DNA from: DASYAN01 sp036501345 | GTDB taxonomy: Bacteria > Chloroflexota > Ktedonobacteria > Ktedonobacterales > Ktedonobacteraceae | Length of the DNA: 17,924 nt | Direction: 5' to 3' | Assembly: GCA_036501345.1 (NCBI GenBank) | Contig: DASYAN010000462.1 | Location: 1 to 17,924, forward strand | In this document: in pieces, positions 15,212 to 17,924 of the stretch | Layout of the letters: each line of letters opens with the position of its first letter | Numbering within the stretch: the first letter of the stretch is position 1 | Made by a program: the position numbers and the translations under genes | Notes under the pieces: model-generated | Seen by the model: only the letters and a program-made list of their open reading frames with translations | What the model was told of the DNA's origin: nothing | Database searches by the model: none

Positions 15212-15544
15212 TTATTCTCCATTATAGTAGTAATCCACATTAAGAACAATAATTCCTTCATTCGTGCGTGTGTTGGAGGCCCGCTCAGCCGATATAAAAT
15301 TCTCCATCACCTCGACCCGTATTTCTCTTGGTAAATCTTTCAGGTTCTCATTATGCTTGTTAAGATAAGCGGCCAGGGTGTCTGCCCAATTGCGCATACT
15401 TTCTGGCAATGATGCCGAAGGGTTCTCCGCTATCGCGGTCGCCATCTTCACGAGGCGATCTGTACGCCGCAGATTCCCCAATTCTGCCGTGCCGAAGTTT
15501 TCCACTGCCCATTTTTCCGCGTGCTCTAATCCCTCTATGTCCAT
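15212..15544 (-). CDS. Standalone Tn5/IS4-type transposase DNA-binding domain, truncated
   Basis: The first 60 residues of this 110-residue protein (EKWAVENFGTAELGNLRRTD, then RLVKMATAIAENPSASLPES and MRNWADTLAAY) match the N-terminal DNA-binding domain of Tn5-type IS4-family transposases, whose usual pattern is WA...FG.A.LGD.RRT.RLV, then P..SLP, then W...AAY. The catalytic DDE region is absent; after AAY the sequence becomes unrelated (LNKHNENLKDLPREIRVE) and ends NVDYYYNGE. The ATG at 15544 has AAAGGAG 8 bases upstream, so it could still be made. The matching IS end lies 108 bases upstream (15653-15667). It is probably the broken 5' end of an IS. A retained DNA-binding protein able to compete for the IS ends is a less likely alternative. 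Confidence 0.65.
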   Translation of the reverse strand: MDIEGLEHAEKWAVENFGTAELGNLRRTDRLVKMATAIAENPSASLPESMRNWADTLAAYLNKHNENLKDLPREIRVEVMENFISAERASNTRTNEGIIVLNVDYYYNGE

Positions 15545-15652
15545 CCGTCTTACTCCTTTCGTCTACATAGCCTCTCCTTCTAGCTTACCAGAAATTGTGT
15601 TAAATTGTTAGATCACGGGATGGAGTTCTCGCTGACAAGCTCTTCAGAAGGG

Positions 15653-15667
15653 TTTTTCAACAGGCTG
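15653..15667 (-). repeat. IS terminal repeat belonging to the transposase remnant
   Basis: TTTTTCAACAGGCTG here is identical to the right end of the 150-bp element (12017-12031). Read on the - strand it is the left end of the IS that encodes the 15544-start protein. Similarity to the MITE left end continues inward to 15637. No partner end was found nearby, so the IS is truncated at its other side. Confidence 0.7.
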
Positions 15668-15909
15668 TATTGGAGTCGGCACTCGCCCTGCCAAAAGTGG
15701 AGCAAATTCCAGCAAATTGAGGCCGCTGGAGGCCAAAAACAGGCTCAGTTCCATTCCCATTGGGCAAGTCGGTACTCACGCCTCTAATTTTTTTGCTTGA
15801 ATAGTGAACTAGAGATTAAAAAGCTCTTATTGCAGGCTGCTTTGCGGCTGGTGACACTTACGTAGTACTGCTCCTACTTATGATCCTTTGGTATTGGTAT
15901 GGTGCGTAC
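15668..15909. other. Gap with short direct repeats, no gene
   Basis: This stretch lies outside the IS end. AGTCGG(C/T)ACTC occurs at 15674-15684 and 15767-15777, and AGCAAATT is repeated back to back near 15701-15718. A run of seven T follows near 15787. No coding frame with protein character was seen. It may be decayed mobile DNA or the 3' region of the gene ending at 15910. Confidence 0.3.
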
Positions 15910-16656
15910 TTATTCATGTATACTCTCAGTATCATCTTCTGATTCTGTATCACTTTGTGATTCTTCTTCTCTATTCATACTTTCCCTTAGTTCTTCAAGC
16001 TTATTTACTGCTTCTAGGTCTTCTGGAGCAAATTCATAGTTTTTACCACTTAATATATCTATTTTGGCGAAAGTGTAGAGGATATCGACTTCTCTAAGTT
16101 GCTTTGCTGTTCGTATTACAACGCTAGCATCTGGGTTTTTTATAAGCTGTACAATTGGATCAATTGGATTATCAGGTGGCATAGGAGTAATACCAGCTAC
16201 TCGGGCAATTTCCATTGGATCTAATCGATATGATGTCTTTCCCTCATAAAATCCATAACGGTCAATCATCTCCGGTAGTAGTTCTGAAAATTCAATACGT
16301 GCGCCATTTTCTAGGTTAATAACTGTATGATATACAGATGCCTTTGTTCCATCGCTGAATGGCGATACCTGATCTCCACGCCATGGTTTAAAATAATGGA
16401 AATATTCTTTACCATTATGCTCGCTTCTCCCTTTTTGTTCCTTGCTAAATAAGCGTAGAAACTCTGCTATTTCTTGATGAGTTAATCCCATTTCTGTTAC
16501 AGTTTTAGTATCTTTTATAATTACCTCTCTTAGTGATTCATTGCTGCCAAGAAATCCTGCTCCGGAATCGCAACGTGGGCGCATCCTTGCTTCTAGATTT
16601 TCAATAGTGATTCCATTGATAGATTGAAGATTGCGAATAGATTCGGTACTATTCAT
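15910..16656 (-). CDS. Unknown AT-rich protein with acidic C-terminal tail
   Basis: I cannot name this 248-residue protein. Near the N-terminus is MRPRCDSGAGFLGSNESLRE followed by a helical LTHQEIAEFLRLF segment. In the middle, EYFHYFKPWRGDQVSPF, a beta-rich VYHTVINLENGARIEFSELL and YGFYEGKTSYRLDP could form one folded domain. The last 20 or so residues are Glu/Ser/Asp (EEESQSDTESEDDTESIHE), a disordered acidic tail. There is no signal peptide or membrane helix. The ATG at 16656 has no clear ribosome binding site, though it lies only 53 bases after the upstream gene on the same strand, so coupling is possible. Codon use is AT-rich compared with the core genes, suggesting acquired DNA. Confidence 0.65.
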   Translation of the reverse strand: MNSTESIRNLQSINGITIENLEARMRPRCDSGAGFLGSNESLREVIIKDTKTVTEMGLTHQEIAEFLRLFSKEQKGRSEHNGKEYFHYFKPWRGDQVSPFSDGTKASVYHTVINLENGARIEFSELLPEMIDRYGFYEGKTSYRLDPMEIARVAGITPMPPDNPIDPIVQLIKNPDASVVIRTAKQLREVDILYTFAKIDILSGKNYEFAPEDLEAVNKLEELRESMNREEESQSDTESEDDTESIHE

Positions 16657-16709
16657 GTGACCGATTCTGAATTCGCTGGTAGATTTCTCAAGTGAGTCTG
16701 TTTTCTCTG

Positions 16710-17333
16710 CTAAATGAGTGGTTTCTTGGCTTGCTCTCTGTAAACGGCGATAGGATCTATTAAAGGAGGGGGAGGAATGTTGGGGTCCTGCTTCAATGTA
16801 TCTAGGCTCTCTATCCTTCCGGAAACGTCATGCGCTGTAAGTGCACCACTCCGGATGAGATTGTACACGATCTCAGAATATACTGTTGGCGAAATCATCC
16901 ATCGAGCTTGCAAGAAAGAACAAAGTATTCCTGATTTGAGCTTGGGAAACCAATTCGCCAACAGTATCCCAAAGGATAGAGAGCCTGTATCTATGTATTC
17001 TTTAATGGTACTATTGATTATAGCCTTTATTGCTTCTCTTGGGTTTTCAATTCTTCCATCTAACTTGCTATAGAGTTCAACTATGTATTTATTAATTAAA
17101 ATCGGTCTATTCGCATTATGCAGTTTACGCATATTTTTTAGTTCTTCATCTATTGTATCAGTATTAATTCCCGACTGGAGCATATCTTTCTCAAAATTGA
17201 TCAAAGATCTGTGTTGTTCCTCATACACAATTTTCATACCACCCATTAGAAATTTTTCAACGTGTTTACGATCAACGTTGCCTTGACTCACTGCTATTTC
17301 GGCTCTTTTACGCGCATCTTCCAAGTCTTTCAT
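16710..17333 (-). CDS. Unknown AT-rich helical protein, partner of the 15910 gene
   Basis: This 207-residue protein is unrecognised. Its N-terminal half is strongly helical and charged (DLEDARKRAEIAVSQGNVD, EKDMLQSGINTDTIDEELKN), compatible with a coiled coil. The second half has hydrophobic patches (GSLSFGILLANWFPKLKSG) but no clear membrane helix. Near the end is NIPPPPLIDPIAVY; the partner gene has a similar PMPPDNPIDPIVQL stretch. The ATG at 17333 has GGGAGGG about 9 bases upstream. An in-frame TTG at 17390 would add 19 residues but its nearest site (GGAGGAG) is too far. It lies 53 bases before the 15910-16656 gene and is probably co-transcribed with it. Confidence 0.6.
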   Translation of the reverse strand: MKDLEDARKRAEIAVSQGNVDRKHVEKFLMGGMKIVYEEQHRSLINFEKDMLQSGINTDTIDEELKNMRKLHNANRPILINKYIVELYSKLDGRIENPREAIKAIINSTIKEYIDTGSLSFGILLANWFPKLKSGILCSFLQARWMISPTVYSEIVYNLIRSGALTAHDVSGRIESLDTLKQDPNIPPPPLIDPIAVYREQAKKPLI

Positions 17334-17401
17334 CTGTTGACCCTCCCACTCTTTTATTATAGAGGACTTACTATTTCCATCAATTGACAAGCTTCGATAT
17401 A

Positions 17402-17529
17402 TTTCTCCTCCAAACCGTTCCCATTGATCTTCCCAGGGTTGTCTGCAAAACTGTTCCCAAATGGCTTGCCTGCCTTGTCTCCAAAAATCTTCTCTGCTTC
17501 GCTTTCCAGACCGTTCCCACTCCCTTTCA
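17402..17529. repeat. Degenerate 12-bp tandem repeat, about ten units
   Basis: From 17414 the sequence reads in 12-base units resembling NNNNTTCCCANN: ACCGTTCCCATT, GATCTTCCCAGG, GTTGTCTGCAAA, ACTGTTCCCAAA and so on to ACCGTTCCCACT (17510-17521). T at the fifth position holds in all nine units. Weak units flank both ends. On the - strand the frame gives tetrapeptides such as GNGL, GDKA, GKPF and GNSF; on the + strand another open frame gives KPFP, LIFP, KLFP and RPFP. Neither frame has a good start signal, so coding status is unclear. Confidence 0.5.
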
Positions 17530-17623
17530 CGGGTAGGTATTTGAAAGGGGAAGAACAGAGAGCGTAAAGGCAGACCAATCTGCTAAGATGAAGGATCAAA
17601 AGAAATTCATCAAAGGAGAAAGG

Positions 17624-17924
17624 TCATGTCTGAGCTAGATACCTTATCACAATGGGAGAGGACAGTGTCAATGCACCTGCCCCACTTGAGCAGGGTCTGT
17701 GAATGATTGAAGCCAAAGCTCTATTGAGACGTATGCCCATGGAAGCAATTTCTGCATGATGATCAAAGGCTCCAAAAACTGGTAAGATAGAACCCTTGTC
17801 ATCAATCTTAGCAGAAAGGGAGTCTATCCTACGTATGGATTCTATCGCACTCTCAGTGACGTTGTCACTGCTCACCCATGAGCAACGAGACAAATTACTC
17901 AAAGTGGGCTCGTTGATAAGCGTG
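17624..17924 (-). pseudogene. Open coding-like fragment running off the window edge, unknown
   Basis: On the - strand a frame is open from the window end to TGA near 17624. The part upstream of about 17700 looks like protein: IDSLSAKIDDKGSILPVFGA, then FDHHAEIASMGIRLNRALAS. From about 17700 on it is only the antisense of the transposase stub. The likely reading is an older gene cut by the insertion or rearrangement that brought in the stub. Start and true end are not visible, and the family is not recognised. Confidence 0.3.
17626..17706 (+). pseudogene. 5' stub of a transposase gene
   Basis: An ATG at 17626 with an AAAGGAG site opens a frame reading MSELDTLSQWERTVSMHLPH followed by LSR. This is, from memory, the conserved opening of a transposase group common in Cyanobacteria and Ktedonobacteria (..LS.W..TV..HLPHLS..). 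Similarity stops after LSR and TGA follows at 17704-17706. Only 26 residues of a protein normally over 300 remain. The family is not assigned. Confidence 0.5.

Noticed and set aside
15829..15850. A second IS end near 15834 (GCAGGCTGC)
   Set aside because: It matches only the few bases AGGCTG and lacks the TTTTTCAAC part of the repeat.
17357..17599. An 80-residue - strand protein containing the tetrapeptide repeats
   Set aside because: Its only upstream starts are TTG or GTG without ribosome binding sites, and the opposite strand is equally open; I kept it as a repeat, not a gene.

Overview
This window is bacterial chromosome with two conserved core blocks and two stretches of accessory, mobile-element-rich DNA. 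The left 8.3 kb is the distal part of a division and cell-wall (dcw) cluster, all on the + strand: the end of ftsW, then murG, murC, murB, ftsQ, ftsA and ftsZ. The genes are tightly spaced or overlapping. This order, the FtsZ tail (VPAFLRKR), the CtaA-CtaB-Sco block and the density of transposase debris would suit Chloroflexota, perhaps Ktedonobacteria. That placement is inference; no rRNA or other taxonomic marker is present.

Layout. 1-8312: dcw cluster, covering lipid II synthesis (MurG, MurC, MurB), the SEDS septal polymerase FtsW, and the divisome proteins FtsQ, FtsA and FtsZ. 8313-8502: convergent gap with a strong hairpin after ftsZ. 8503-9318 (-): a membrane protein that joins a two-helix module resembling small cytochrome-oxidase subunits to BON-type domains. 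9319-9911: a terminator with no visible gene and a decayed TnpB-like transposase. 9912-11435 (-): a repeat-rich Arg/Gln coiled-coil protein of unknown function. 11524-11784 (-): a small unknown gene. 11882-12031: a MITE-like 150-bp element with 15-bp perfect terminal inverted repeats. 12032-12368: unexplained sequence.

12369-14944 (-) is a second core block, read ctaA - ctaB - sco. It supplies heme A synthase, heme O synthase and a Sco-type copper chaperone for assembling an aa3-type cytochrome oxidase. The oxidase-like module of the 8503-9318 gene may belong to the same biology, although accessory DNA lies between them.

15212-17924 is mobile or accessory: a standalone Tn5/IS4-type transposase DNA-binding domain with its own IS end at 15653-15667, two AT-rich unknown genes (15910-16656 and 16710-17333, both -), a degenerate 12-bp tandem repeat, and the 5' stub of another transposase. 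The first 31 bp of the MITE match the IS end upstream of the transposase remnant at 28 of 31 positions, so the two probably belong to one IS family. I found no tRNA, rRNA or CRISPR array. The least explained items are the coiled-coil gene built from 21-bp (7-residue) repeats, the AT-rich gene pair, and the 12-bp repeat that is open in a frame on each strand.
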